From positions 1-64,000 of the forward strand of contig NZ_VFIA01000031.1 in NCBI RefSeq assembly GCF_014282275.1: a stretch of DNA of 64,000 bases, in the 5' to 3' direction. The notes under the pieces are model-generated. The model worked only from the letters and a program-made list of their open reading frames with translations, searched no databases and had not been told where the DNA came from. Source of the stretch: Spirosoma utsteinense (GTDB lineage Bacteria > Bacteroidota > Bacteroidia > Cytophagales > Spirosomataceae). Shown piece after piece: positions 16,215 through 24,453 of the stretch. The position numbers and the translations under genes were made by a program. The stretch's first letter is position 1, and every line of letters begins with the position of its first letter.

Positions 16215-18269
16215 TTACTCACCGGGATGATAGATTCGCTTGGCTTCCCGCAGGACAGTGGTTTTATCCAGCGTCATGGGTTTTGTTTTCTGATTGACGA
16301 ACAACTCCATCTGATCCGTATAATGTGGACTGTCGGGGTGGTTCGATGCGCCAAAGCAATTGACCGTTTCAATCTCGGGCAGACCGACCTTTGGAAACTT
16401 CACCAGTGAAATATAGGATTCCCCCTGATTGCTACGCACACGGCCCTTCGTATAGGGTCTAGCGTAAATAGACGCCATAACATCGGGAATACCCCAGACA
16501 GGCAGTTCTTTGCTTCCCCGTACGTGTTTCTGGTAGTCGCCCAGCACAATTGCCGTACGGCCAAAGTGTTTGAGCAGGTACGTTCTAACATAGCGAAGCC
16601 CTTCAACACAGTCCGTAGTCGTGAGGGTAGCTGGTGGGTTGGTCATGGTAGACGCTTTGTTCTTCCAGTAGTTATAAAAGAGGAGAAAAGCTGCGGCCCC
16701 CTGGCTGTCGGCTGTGGCTTGCCGGTTCCAGGACACCAGGGACTGAATGAGGTCGCGGATATCGGGGTAGTCGGCCGGGCTGAGTGTAAACAGGTTATTG
16801 GCATCAGGACCGGAAGTGTAGGATAGCCGGGCCGGCAGTTGCAGGTCGTATTTAATTCGCTTGAAATCGGCGTAGCTGAGCTTGTCATATTGGGCCATCA
16901 GTTCGCCGTAGCGTACACTACGGTTGTTGTTCCACCGCTCATAGCCCATTGTTTTGTCGAACTGGTCGGCTGGTAGATTATCGGCGGGGGCGGTAGCATT
17001 GAACGGGGTGTTGTTCGTATTGAACAGGTAGCCGCCGGGGGGATTGATATACTGCGGAAAATCGCTCAGTGGGTGAAAGTTCGTCCAGCGGGTTTTCGAG
17101 GTGTTACCCGGTAGTGTCCCGCTCCAGTCGTAGGCCGGATCGCGGTAGGGAATCTTGCCGTTGCTAACGTAATAGATCGTGTCGGGATCTGCATAGACGA
17201 CGTTAAAGCCCGGAATCGCCGTCATCTGCATGGCTGCACGAAACTCCGAGAACGATCGGGCTTTGTTCATGCGGTACCATTGCTCAATACCCCGCAGATC
17301 CTGGTTGGCACCGGTACGAATGGCAAAGGTGCCCTTTTTGGTGACAAGGGTTGGGCCATAAGTGCTCCAGTACGCCTTGCGACCGATTGCGAACGGAATT
17401 CCCTTTATTCGCAGCTTCACCGTCTTTACTTCCAGCGGGAGCCACTTGCCATCAAAGAAATACTGCTTTGGATGGGCTTTGTCGGTTTGTAGCTGATAGG
17501 TATCGATCTTGTCCTGGTAGTTGACCGTATGCGCCCAGCCGAGGTGTTCGTTGACACCGTGAAAGATGGTCGTGCCGCCCGGAAACAGACCACCCAGTAT
17601 ATTCCAGCCCTGTTCACTGCACAGATGGGCTTCATACCAGGCTACAGGCCCCTCCAGTGGCTGGTGGGAGTTGATCGCCAGAAGGGTTTTCCCTTCCGTC
17701 GTTTTATTGCGGTGTATGGCAATCGCGTTGGAGCCGGTTGGTTTCAGAAAGTCGATGGGTGGCACCTTGCCCCCAAGAATAGCCTGCAAAGCCTGATCGA
17801 CACCCGATATAAGTGACAGCGACAGCACTGTTGCTTTCAGGTAATCGCTGACGGACACGGGAAACGCTCCCCGTACCAGCACCTCCCCGGGGTGTGCTCG
17901 GGCGTAGTCGTTCAGGCCTTGCAAATACCCGGTAAGCACAGCTTTATAATCGGCTGAAAGGGCTGTTGCGCCCTGCTCGGCTACCAGTTCTGGTGCATGG
18001 AGCAACTCAACGACATAGTCGGCGGCAGCACCCTGCTTGCCCAGATGGCGACCTAACAACCCTTTTGTCGGCAAAATCAGGAGTTGGATCGTTTTGAAAT
18101 CGTCTTCCGCATGAGCCCAGGCAAGGCCATAGGCTACTTCAGGATCAGTTTTAGCGAATATATGCGGTACACCATATCCATCGCGGGCAATAGTGACCAT
18201 CGCTGGATTGATTTGAGCAGTAACCAAGACCGGTAGGATACAGAAGAATAGAAGAGACAGCGTTTTCAT
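16215..18269 (-). CDS. Secreted penicillin-acylase-family Ntn hydrolase
   Basis: A 684-residue precursor with a signal peptide (MKTLSLLFFCILPVLVTAQ). The N-terminal chain opens VTIARDGYGVPHIFAKTD, typical of acylases of the S45 family. The autocatalytic cleavage site and new N-terminal nucleophile is S180 in PTGSNAIAI. Downstream features are NSHQPLEGPVAWYEAHL (about 196-212), a GVNEHLGWAHTVN segment and GGYLFNTNN. Substrates in this family are amides such as acyl-homoserine lactones, beta-lactams or acylated peptides, and none can be chosen from sequence. It is likely periplasmic. It converges with the GNAT gene and diverges from the small secreted protein at 18693. Confidence 0.9.
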   Translation of the reverse strand: MKTLSLLFFCILPVLVTAQINPAMVTIARDGYGVPHIFAKTDPEVAYGLAWAHAEDDFKTIQLLILPTKGLLGRHLGKQGAAADYVVELLHAPELVAEQGATALSADYKAVLTGYLQGLNDYARAHPGEVLVRGAFPVSVSDYLKATVLSLSLISGVDQALQAILGGKVPPIDFLKPTGSNAIAIHRNKTTEGKTLLAINSHQPLEGPVAWYEAHLCSEQGWNILGGLFPGGTTIFHGVNEHLGWAHTVNYQDKIDTYQLQTDKAHPKQYFFDGKWLPLEVKTVKLRIKGIPFAIGRKAYWSTYGPTLVTKKGTFAIRTGANQDLRGIEQWYRMNKARSFSEFRAAMQMTAIPGFNVVYADPDTIYYVSNGKIPYRDPAYDWSGTLPGNTSKTRWTNFHPLSDFPQYINPPGGYLFNTNNTPFNATAPADNLPADQFDKTMGYERWNNNRSVRYGELMAQYDKLSYADFKRIKYDLQLPARLSYTSGPDANNLFTLSPADYPDIRDLIQSLVSWNRQATADSQGAAAFLLFYNYWKNKASTMTNPPATLTTTDCVEGLRYVRTYLLKHFGRTAIVLGDYQKHVRGSKELPVWGIPDVMASIYARPYTKGRVRSNQGESYISLVKFPKVGLPEIETVNCFGASNHPDSPHYTDQMELFVNQKTKPMTLDKTTVLREAKRIYHPGE

Positions 18270-18692
18270 GCAGGTTTTTAAGGTGCGCTAAAGGTAGACG
18301 AATTGCCTTCAACACCAGGCAAGGTCCCCACCGACTAACGAGGCAAGGGCTTATTGTTTCTGAATGAAATGGCTGGTAGCTCGTCGTTACCTGATGAAGA
18401 TGAGAGAGCTTTGTTAACATTGGCTTAACATTGGGCTTGATTGGTGATCGGGCTAGTTGACGAGAAAAGGCGGCATTTACGTCTCTTGTTCCCAATTTTC
18501 AGTCTGGAATGATGTGAGTCTGTCACTATTTCGACAGCCAATAAATAATTCCAATATTAAGTTTTTGGTATTTATTCACATTTACATAACATTAAGGTAA
18601 TATTTGAGTAATATTGACATAACATTGAAAGTCACAACAATTCGAGCGTTTTGACTTGCAGGGATTATTCACTTTTTAACGTCATTGAAGTC
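18270..18692. promoter_or_regulatory. 423-bp AT-rich intergenic region with repeated TAACATT motifs
   Basis: The region between the divergent acylase and small secreted protein genes. TTAACATTGG occurs at 18414-18423 and again at 18425-18434, 11 bp apart. ACATAACATT occurs at 18584-18593 and 18617-18626, flanking GTAATATT at 18597-18604 and 18608-18615, so the order is A-B-B-A in direct orientation. These look like binding sites for a regulator or a nucleoid protein. For the acylase TACCTTTA at 18296-18289 is a one-mismatch -7 element. Confidence 0.4.
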
Positions 18693-19040
18693 ATGAAAAA
18701 AGTCTTTTTTCTTCTTACGCTGGTAGGCTTCCTGGCGACGCAAGCTTACGCTTCGCCGACAGGTCCCCGCAAAACCAAAGCGCCGAAAGTTACTTTAGAG
18801 AAGCAATTAGCCAGTTATATCTCGTTCCCTGAAGCGCTGGCACCCATCCAGCGGGCAGGCGTCGTTGTTATCCAGTTTCGGGTAAACGCCGACAGCGAAC
18901 TGTGCCAGTTGACGGTGTTTAGCCAAAATGAACAGATCAATACCAGTCTGACCAAGCAGCTTACCGGCAAGAAATTAGCTGGTTACAGCAGCGACGCAGC
19001 GGAACTTCATACGGTTCGGTTGCGGTTCCAGCCTGAATAA
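18693..19040 (+). CDS. Small secreted protein, TonB-C-like, function unknown
   Basis: A 115-residue protein from the ATG at 18693, with signal peptide MKKVFFLLTLVGFLATQAYA. The mature part, about 95 aa, contains EKQLASYISFPEALAPIQ, then VVVIQFRVNADSELCQLTVF and HTVRLRFQP. This resembles the strand pattern of TonB C-terminal type domains, where a basal helix is followed by VxFxVNxDG and a final beta-strand. Such single-domain secreted proteins are frequent in Cytophagales and of unknown role. It has its own terminator at 19051-19098. Confidence 0.7.
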   Translation: MKKVFFLLTLVGFLATQAYASPTGPRKTKAPKVTLEKQLASYISFPEALAPIQRAGVVVIQFRVNADSELCQLTVFSQNEQINTSLTKQLTGKKLAGYSSDAAELHTVRLRFQPE

Positions 19041-19050
19041 GCAGACATAC

Positions 19051-19098
19051 CATAAAAAAAGTCCTTTATCGATCGGTCGATAGAGGACTTTTTTTATG
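19051..19098 (+). terminator. Terminator hairpin, 22-bp arms
   Basis: Arms 19051-19072 and 19077-19098 pair over 22 positions with a single mismatch around a 4-nt loop, and end in a T7 run. It directly follows the small secreted protein gene and precedes the photolyase gene, which needs its own promoter in the 55 nt that remain. Confidence 0.85.
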
Positions 19099-19153
19099 CC
19101 TAAACTTTTCCCATGAACCCGAGGTTAGCCCACAAACCACAACCCACCGTTTC

Positions 19154-20470
19154 ATGTCTGAATCACTCTCGCTGGTCTGGCTCCGGCGCGATCTACGTTT
19201 ACACGATAATGCGGCTTTATACCACGCGCTTAAGAGTGGTCGCCCTGTTCTACCTGTTTTTATATTCGATCGGGTTATTCTGGATGCGCTGGACGACCGG
19301 CGCGACCGCCGGGTAGAATTTCTGGTGCAGGAGATCGATCGGCTCCGTACCGAACTGGCCGGGATGGGATCGACGATTCTGGTTCGTTATGGTAACCCTA
19401 TCGATATATGGCGTGAATTAACAACGCAGTACCCCGTTGGTGATGTGTTTGCCAACCACGATTACGAAGTATATGCCAAAGAACGCGACAAAGCGATTGG
19501 CGAACTGCTCAACGAGCGCGGTATTGGTTTCCATACCTATAAAGACCAGACGATTTTTGAACGGGATGAGGTGCTGAGCGGAAGCCGTACACCATACACG
19601 GTTTTTACTCCTTACAGCCGTAACTGGCATGGAAAACTCGATCCGTTTTTTCTAAAATCGTACCCGACGGAAGCGTATTTCGAACATTTACACAGGGGAA
19701 TTGGCCAGGACGAAGCGAACGTCCTTACTTTGGGCGATATGGATTTTCTGCCGGTTGGTGAGCCCTTCCCAAACCGGACAGTGTCCGATACGTTACTCGA
19801 TGCCTACAAAGAGACGCGGGATATTCCGGCCCGGCCCGGTACCAGTGAGTTAAGTATACATCTGCGCTTTGGAACGATCAGCATTCGCGATCTGGCGCGG
19901 CAGGCTAGAGCGGCTAACGACAAAACGTTTTTGAACGAACTGTGCTGGCGGGATTTTTACTTCCAGGTGCTCGACCATTTTCCGCATGTCGAAAAGAGTT
20001 CGTTTCGCCGGGAGTATGATCGGATTGAGTGGCGCAATAACGAAGATGAATTCGACAAATGGTGTCGGGGCGAAACCGGCTACCCGATCGTCGATGCGGG
20101 TATGCGCCAGCTTAATACCATTGGCTGGATGCATAACCGGGTTCGGATGATTACGGCCAGCTTCCTCTGTAAGCACCTGCTCATCGACTGGCGATGGGGG
20201 GAAGCGTACTTTGGTAAAAAACTTCGTGATTATGATCTTTCAGCCAATAATGGTGGCTGGCAGTGGGCTGCTGGCTCAGGAACAGATGCCGCTCCTTACT
20301 TCCGGGTGTTCAATCCAACGCTGCAAACCCAGCGTTTCGATCCTAAAGGAGAATATATCCGGCATTGGGTACCCGAATTCAATAGCCTTGACTATCTGCC
20401 TCCTATGGTAGAGCATACGATGGCGCGTCAGCGGGCACTCGATTTGTACAAAAAAGGACTAGCCAAATAG
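19154..20470 (+). CDS. phrB: Deoxyribodipyrimidine photolyase / cryptochrome family
   Basis: A 438-residue photolyase. The N-terminal Rossmann domain opens LVWLRRDLRLHDNAAL. The FAD domain contains LSIHLRFGTISIRDLAR (about 235-250), ELCWRDFYFQVL (about 263-274), the YPIVDAGMRQLNTIGWMHNR segment (about 315-334) and LSANNGGWQWAAGSGTDAAPY (about 363-383), with the tryptophans used for electron transfer. This is the class I CPD photolyase pattern, which repairs UV dimers in the genome with light. Its stop abuts the stop of the convergent transglycosylase with no gap. Confidence 0.95.
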   Translation: MSESLSLVWLRRDLRLHDNAALYHALKSGRPVLPVFIFDRVILDALDDRRDRRVEFLVQEIDRLRTELAGMGSTILVRYGNPIDIWRELTTQYPVGDVFANHDYEVYAKERDKAIGELLNERGIGFHTYKDQTIFERDEVLSGSRTPYTVFTPYSRNWHGKLDPFFLKSYPTEAYFEHLHRGIGQDEANVLTLGDMDFLPVGEPFPNRTVSDTLLDAYKETRDIPARPGTSELSIHLRFGTISIRDLARQARAANDKTFLNELCWRDFYFQVLDHFPHVEKSSFRREYDRIEWRNNEDEFDKWCRGETGYPIVDAGMRQLNTIGWMHNRVRMITASFLCKHLLIDWRWGEAYFGKKLRDYDLSANNGGWQWAAGSGTDAAPYFRVFNPTLQTQRFDPKGEYIRHWVPEFNSLDYLPPMVEHTMARQRALDLYKKGLAK

Positions 20471-21700
20471 TTACAGTTTCCACTGGACCAGCCAACCCGG
20501 TTTCACTGTTTTTGGACGCGGAACACCCGCAAGGCCCGTCGCCGGATTTATAGCCATGAGCGTAATGGGCACAACCGTTTTCGTCTGGGTGGAAATAGCT
20601 TTGGTAGCCCGAAAAAATAGGTTGCCGCGAGCGTCTACATCATCAACAATGGCGTAAAGCGCATCGCCGGTATGGAGTTGTTCTTCGCCAATTTGCAGGT
20701 CCTCCGTCAGGGAGAATGTCCAGCTCTGTCCCACTTTAGGAAGTCCTGCCCGCACAAGCCAGGCGGCTGCATCGCCCACAAATAGCGAAGGCGTTGCTGG
20801 TTTGTTTTTCAGTAGTTCGGTCAATACGCTATCGATCAGATTGACCTCGCTTGTTGTTCCGATCGGGTCGGGCAACGACTCGACAGGAACACCTTCGGGC
20901 TCCGGCTCATCGTCGCGAAGCCAGCCCATCCGCCGGGCCTGTTCGCGTTCCTGATTGTAGAGGTCGCCCGTCGAGGCCAGCATCATACCTATCGAACCAA
21001 CCCCATACGCTGGGTTAGTGAACAGTTCTTTCATGGCCAGAATCCGGTAGAGGTAATAGCCGGTTTCCGGATTCATACTCATGGCATAATAATCACGGTG
21101 GCCGGCGTGTACGATTTTACGTTCGACCATGCCAACCCCGCCGTTGTAAGCTGCGGCCACCAGTGTCCAGGAGCCTAGCTTACGGTGTAGAAACCGAAGG
21201 TATTTGCTGGCAGCCTCGGTCGATTTGCGTAGGTCGGTACGTTCATCGTTTCCGGGAGCGATGGATAGACCCATATCCTTTGCTGTTTCGTCCATGAATT
21301 GCCAATAGCCAACGGCGCCGGCCGAAGAAACCGCATTAGCCTGCCACGCGCTCTCAATAAGCGGCAGGTACTTGAAGTCATTGGGAATATTGTGTTTTTG
21401 CAGAATTGGCTCGATGACGGCGAAAAACGGGGCTGAGCGCGCCTTCAATGCATTTACATGGCGAGCATATCCTGAGCTGCTGGCTAGGGCACCAGCCAGT
21501 TTGGTCGAGACTTCGCCCTGCTGAGTGGGAACGATCTCTCCCGAAAAATGAAGTCTCGCCAGGCCCACAACAGGGCGCGTCTGTACAGGGCGGGCCGGAG
21601 TCACCCTTTTAAGCGTCGTCTTTTTCTGAGCAAACGTAACCTGAACAACCAATAAGGGGCTGATGATCAGGGCGACTAGGCAGCGTGTAGTTAAAATCAA
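20471..21700 (-). CDS. Lytic transglycosylase (SLT family 1D-like), copy 1
   Basis: A 409-residue exported muramidase-type enzyme, last of three tandem paralogues. A signal peptide (about 1-24) is followed by a basic stretch. The GH23 catalytic glutamate is E116 in YLPLIESAWQ; SSAGAVGYWQFMDETAKDMG (about 124-143) and AAAYNGGVGM (about 182-191) complete the active-site cleft. From about residue 300 a separate domain (WTFSLTEDLQIGEEQLHTGD and GWLVQWKL at the end) replaces the LysM repeats of MltD. Copy 2 shares this tail and copy 3 lacks it. It cleaves murein in the periplasm. Confidence 0.9.
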   Translation of the reverse strand: MILTTRCLVALIISPLLVVQVTFAQKKTTLKRVTPARPVQTRPVVGLARLHFSGEIVPTQQGEVSTKLAGALASSSGYARHVNALKARSAPFFAVIEPILQKHNIPNDFKYLPLIESAWQANAVSSAGAVGYWQFMDETAKDMGLSIAPGNDERTDLRKSTEAASKYLRFLHRKLGSWTLVAAAYNGGVGMVERKIVHAGHRDYYAMSMNPETGYYLYRILAMKELFTNPAYGVGSIGMMLASTGDLYNQEREQARRMGWLRDDEPEPEGVPVESLPDPIGTTSEVNLIDSVLTELLKNKPATPSLFVGDAAAWLVRAGLPKVGQSWTFSLTEDLQIGEEQLHTGDALYAIVDDVDARGNLFFRATKAISTQTKTVVPITLMAINPATGLAGVPRPKTVKPGWLVQWKL

Positions 21701-21803
21701 AACAGCAGGTGATGGTGCAACCCATAGACAACGAATCGATGCCGGGGTTTAGTTCAGACGCTTTATCGGTGCGTTTTTGCTCTGTTATTAACCAATTGCA
21801 CGT

Positions 21804-23036
21804 TTATAACTGTTTCCAGGTCAAAATCCAGCCCGCTTTTACGCGGTCGATGTCGTTCAGGTTAACACCAATCCGGCCTGTCGATGCGTCAACAGCGGCC
21901 AGGGAGAGATCGTAGGTCTGCCTGTCGGATGCAGAGTAGATCTTATCGGCCCGTAAATAGACCTTGTTGGTTCTTCGGTCTATATCCTCCACAATGGCAT
22001 ATAGAATGTCACCCTCTTCGACCTGCTTTTTATCAATTATGTTGCTGCGGGTTAAGCGAAAAGACCATACCTCTCCGCGTTTCACTGCAGCCGCTTCGGT
22101 TAAACGAGCTTTGATACCGCCCCGGAATACGTCGGCGGCATTTGGCAAAGGAATGTCTATTGTCTGACCAGTTGCCAGTGCTGCTGACTCCTGCATAGGT
22201 GCATCAATCGCCGAGTGCGTTTCGTTGTCCACTATAGCTTCCGGGAGTAGTACTTCGTCGCTTTGCGGTGCTGACTCGGGAATCAACGGCTCACTTAACA
22301 AAGCCATCATAGTAGTTGGAATCAGACTTTCATAATGGCAATAGTTGGAGAACAATTCTTTAAACGCCAGAATTCGGTACAGGTATTTGCCGGTTTCGGC
22401 ATTCAGCCGCAAGTAGTAATAGTCATGTTGTTGCTGCCGGCGAATGTTAGAGAGCAGTGCACCAATGCCGTTATTATAGGCTGCTGCGGCCAGCGTCCAC
22501 GAACCCAGCCGATTGTGTAAGTAGTTCAGATACCGGCAGGCTGCGTGGGTAGATTTGATCAGGTTTTGCCGTTCATCACTAGGATGGATCCGCAGGCCTA
22601 ATTCGCGGGCCGTAGCAGGCATAAACTGCCAGTAGCCAACTGCCCCTTTTGGCGACACCGCAAACCCCTGAAGGGCACTCTCTACTAAGGGTAAATATTT
22701 AAAATCTGAGGGTACATGGTGAGAAGCCAGAATAGGCTCGATCACCGGGAAAAATTTTGCTGCCCGTTGCCGGATTCGGTACAGGGCTTGGCTTGCAACG
22801 GACTTGCTGGCTAAAGCCGATAATAATCGCCTGGCAATAACCTCTTCATGTAGCGGTACCGATTCGCCACAGAAATGGACCGGGGGCAAAGCAGGGTTGA
22901 AGGAAGGATCAAAATATGGTTCCGATGTTGATGAAGAAGTGATGGAGCCTGAAGTAGTATAAGGCCCCGACAACGGGATGGATACCGTGGTTAAAAGCAG
23001 GCCAACAGCCAGTACAAGAAAGGTGGCTATATTCAT
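21804..23036 (-). CDS. Lytic transglycosylase (SLT family 1D-like), copy 2
   Basis: A 410-residue paralogue of its neighbours. It has an N-terminal hydrophobic segment (about 4-20), a conserved prologue VHFCGESVPLHEEVIARRLL (about 53-72), the catalytic E119 in YLPLVESALQ, then SPKGAVGYWQFMPATARELG and AAAYNNGIGALL. The tail from about 320 (VWSFRLTRSNIIDKKQVEEGD ... GWILTWKQL) matches copy 1. It lies 155 nt downstream of copy 3 and 103 nt upstream of copy 1, all on one strand. A terminator hairpin (23134-23169) lies just before it, so it likely has its own promoter. Confidence 0.9.
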   Translation of the reverse strand: MNIATFLVLAVGLLLTTVSIPLSGPYTTSGSITSSSTSEPYFDPSFNPALPPVHFCGESVPLHEEVIARRLLSALASKSVASQALYRIRQRAAKFFPVIEPILASHHVPSDFKYLPLVESALQGFAVSPKGAVGYWQFMPATARELGLRIHPSDERQNLIKSTHAACRYLNYLHNRLGSWTLAAAAYNNGIGALLSNIRRQQQHDYYYLRLNAETGKYLYRILAFKELFSNYCHYESLIPTTMMALLSEPLIPESAPQSDEVLLPEAIVDNETHSAIDAPMQESAALATGQTIDIPLPNAADVFRGGIKARLTEAAAVKRGEVWSFRLTRSNIIDKKQVEEGDILYAIVEDIDRRTNKVYLRADKIYSASDRQTYDLSLAAVDASTGRIGVNLNDIDRVKAGWILTWKQL

Positions 23037-23133
23037 GTGCGGTGGGAGAGGATGGTAAATGTTTGGCTATAATTTTCAGCATTTTTCGTAGCGGTCAGTT
23101 TTCAGTCATTGGGGAGTCAAACTTTGTATAACA

Positions 23134-23169
23134 AAAAATAGGCCACCCTACAAAAGGTGGCCTATTTTT
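23134..23169 (-). terminator. Terminator after lytic transglycosylase copy 3
   Basis: Arms AAAAATAGGCCACC (23134-23147) and its complement (23156-23169) pair perfectly over 14 bp around an 8-nt loop, with A/T tracts on both sides. It follows the stop of the third transglycosylase gene by 22 nt on the minus strand. Confidence 0.85.
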
Positions 23170-23191
23170 ATATTTGCTTGCGTTGCTTTCT

Positions 23192-24325
23192 CTAGAGCCA
23201 GTCCCAGAAGTGTAAAGGACGAACACCACCGGCTTTTTTCCAGGATAGAAAACGGGGGCGACGGAAACGGAGTACCATCAAACCCATCATTAATTTTTTT
23301 ATGGGTAACCCGGTTCGTTGCTTTTCCAGATCAGCGTCCTGCGCATCGGGGGAAGTAGCCGCCGAAGTAGCCATAGCAATTAATTGCTGCGTGTCAGACG
23401 GGGCTTTAGTCAAAGTCGTATTCGGGCGTGGCCCCCAGGTGGGGTCTGTATAATCGTCGTCGACTAACTCAACCGTTGGCGAGTCCTTGTTTTTCTTCGA
23501 TAATGCCAGGGGCTTGTGCCAGGTGGGTAGTGGCTTGGTCAACTGTTCGATGGTAGAGCCCCGCAGTAGAACCGCATATTGCCGGGAATTGCTGAGCAAC
23601 TCTTTATAGGCAAGGATTCTGAATAGATAGTGGCTTGTTTCGCGGTGTAACCGGAGCCGGTAGTAGTTCGTTTGACCCTGCTGTTCCATCCGGTTCTGGA
23701 CGTGTGTGATGCCGCCATTGTAGGCAGCAGCCACCAGTGTCCACGAGCCAAGCTGGCGATATAACTGGTGCAGGTAGCGGCAAACGGCTACGGTTGCTTT
23801 TTGCAGGTTGTTGCGCTCATCAACGTTCCCACTTACCGTCAATCCCAGTTCCCGGGCAGTACCGGGCATAAGTTGCCAGTAACCTGATGCCCCTTTTGGC
23901 GATACACAATCATTGACCAGCGCACTCTCCGCCAGCGGCATAAACCGAAAATCGCGGGGAATTTTGTACTTGCGCAGGATAGGATCGATAATTGGGAAGA
24001 ACGTCGATGCCCGCCGACGAAGATCGAACAGGCATTCCTGCTGGGCACCATAGGTACGTAATGTTTGTAACCACCGGCGCGATACACGCGGTTCGTCGAT
24101 AGGTACCTCCTCTCCACAAAAGTAAATGGGGAAAACCCGTTTGGTTGAGTCGACGACTAACAGGGCGGGATTGTCTAAATCGTTCGGCAAGGCAAGTGCC
24201 CGGCTTGTATCAATCCCGAAAGCAGCAAGACCAGGAGCCGAGAATGCGACAACTGGTTTTATAGCTGCCATAAGCAGTGAAAAACCTACTTCTTTAATCA
24301 AAGGAACATAATTTGGGTAGCACAT
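23192..24325 (-). CDS. Lytic transglycosylase (SLT family), copy 3, with altered C-terminus
   Basis: A 377-residue paralogue. The prologue YFCGEEVPIDEPRVSRRWL (about 68-87) equals that of copy 2. The catalytic E133 is in FMPLAESALV, followed by SPKGASGYWQLMPGTARELG and AAAYNGGITHV. The beta-rich tail of copies 1 and 2 is absent: after about residue 270 the sequence is low-complexity and ends with a basic and aromatic stretch (RFRRPRFLSWKKAG... HFWDWL). A start at codon 19 or 20 (MAAIKPVVAF) would fit a signal peptide better than the first ATG. A TAAGTTTG -7 element lies at 24372-24365. Confidence 0.85.
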   Translation of the reverse strand: MCYPNYVPLIKEVGFSLLMAAIKPVVAFSAPGLAAFGIDTSRALALPNDLDNPALLVVDSTKRVFPIYFCGEEVPIDEPRVSRRWLQTLRTYGAQQECLFDLRRRASTFFPIIDPILRKYKIPRDFRFMPLAESALVNDCVSPKGASGYWQLMPGTARELGLTVSGNVDERNNLQKATVAVCRYLHQLYRQLGSWTLVAAAYNGGITHVQNRMEQQGQTNYYRLRLHRETSHYLFRILAYKELLSNSRQYAVLLRGSTIEQLTKPLPTWHKPLALSKKNKDSPTVELVDDDYTDPTWGPRPNTTLTKAPSDTQQLIAMATSAATSPDAQDADLEKQRTGLPIKKLMMGLMVLRFRRPRFLSWKKAGGVRPLHFWDWL

Positions 24326-24364
24326 GAGACGACAAAACCCGGACCTAAATCACGGGTTTGTCAC

Positions 24365-24372
24365 CAAACTTA
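24365..24372 (-). promoter_or_regulatory. Candidate -7 element for the transglycosylase cluster
   Basis: CAAACTTA on the plus strand reads TAAGTTTG on the minus strand, an exact TAnnTTTG, 40 nt before the gene start. No clear TTTG is seen 19-20 nt upstream. A 15-bp perfect palindrome at 24411-24425 lies further upstream and could be an operator. Confidence 0.45.
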
Positions 24373-24453
24373 GAACGAATATAGCTGATTATCTGGTACA
24401 TACCAAATCGTAATTCTAAGAATTATCCAACGGGACATATAGTAAGTAGGATT

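Noticed and set aside
13675-24325. A muropeptide recycling cluster (AmpG-like MFS with lytic transglycosylases)
   Set aside because: The genes are 6-10 kb apart, on separate transcripts with unrelated genes between; the AmpG assignment itself is only by resemblance.
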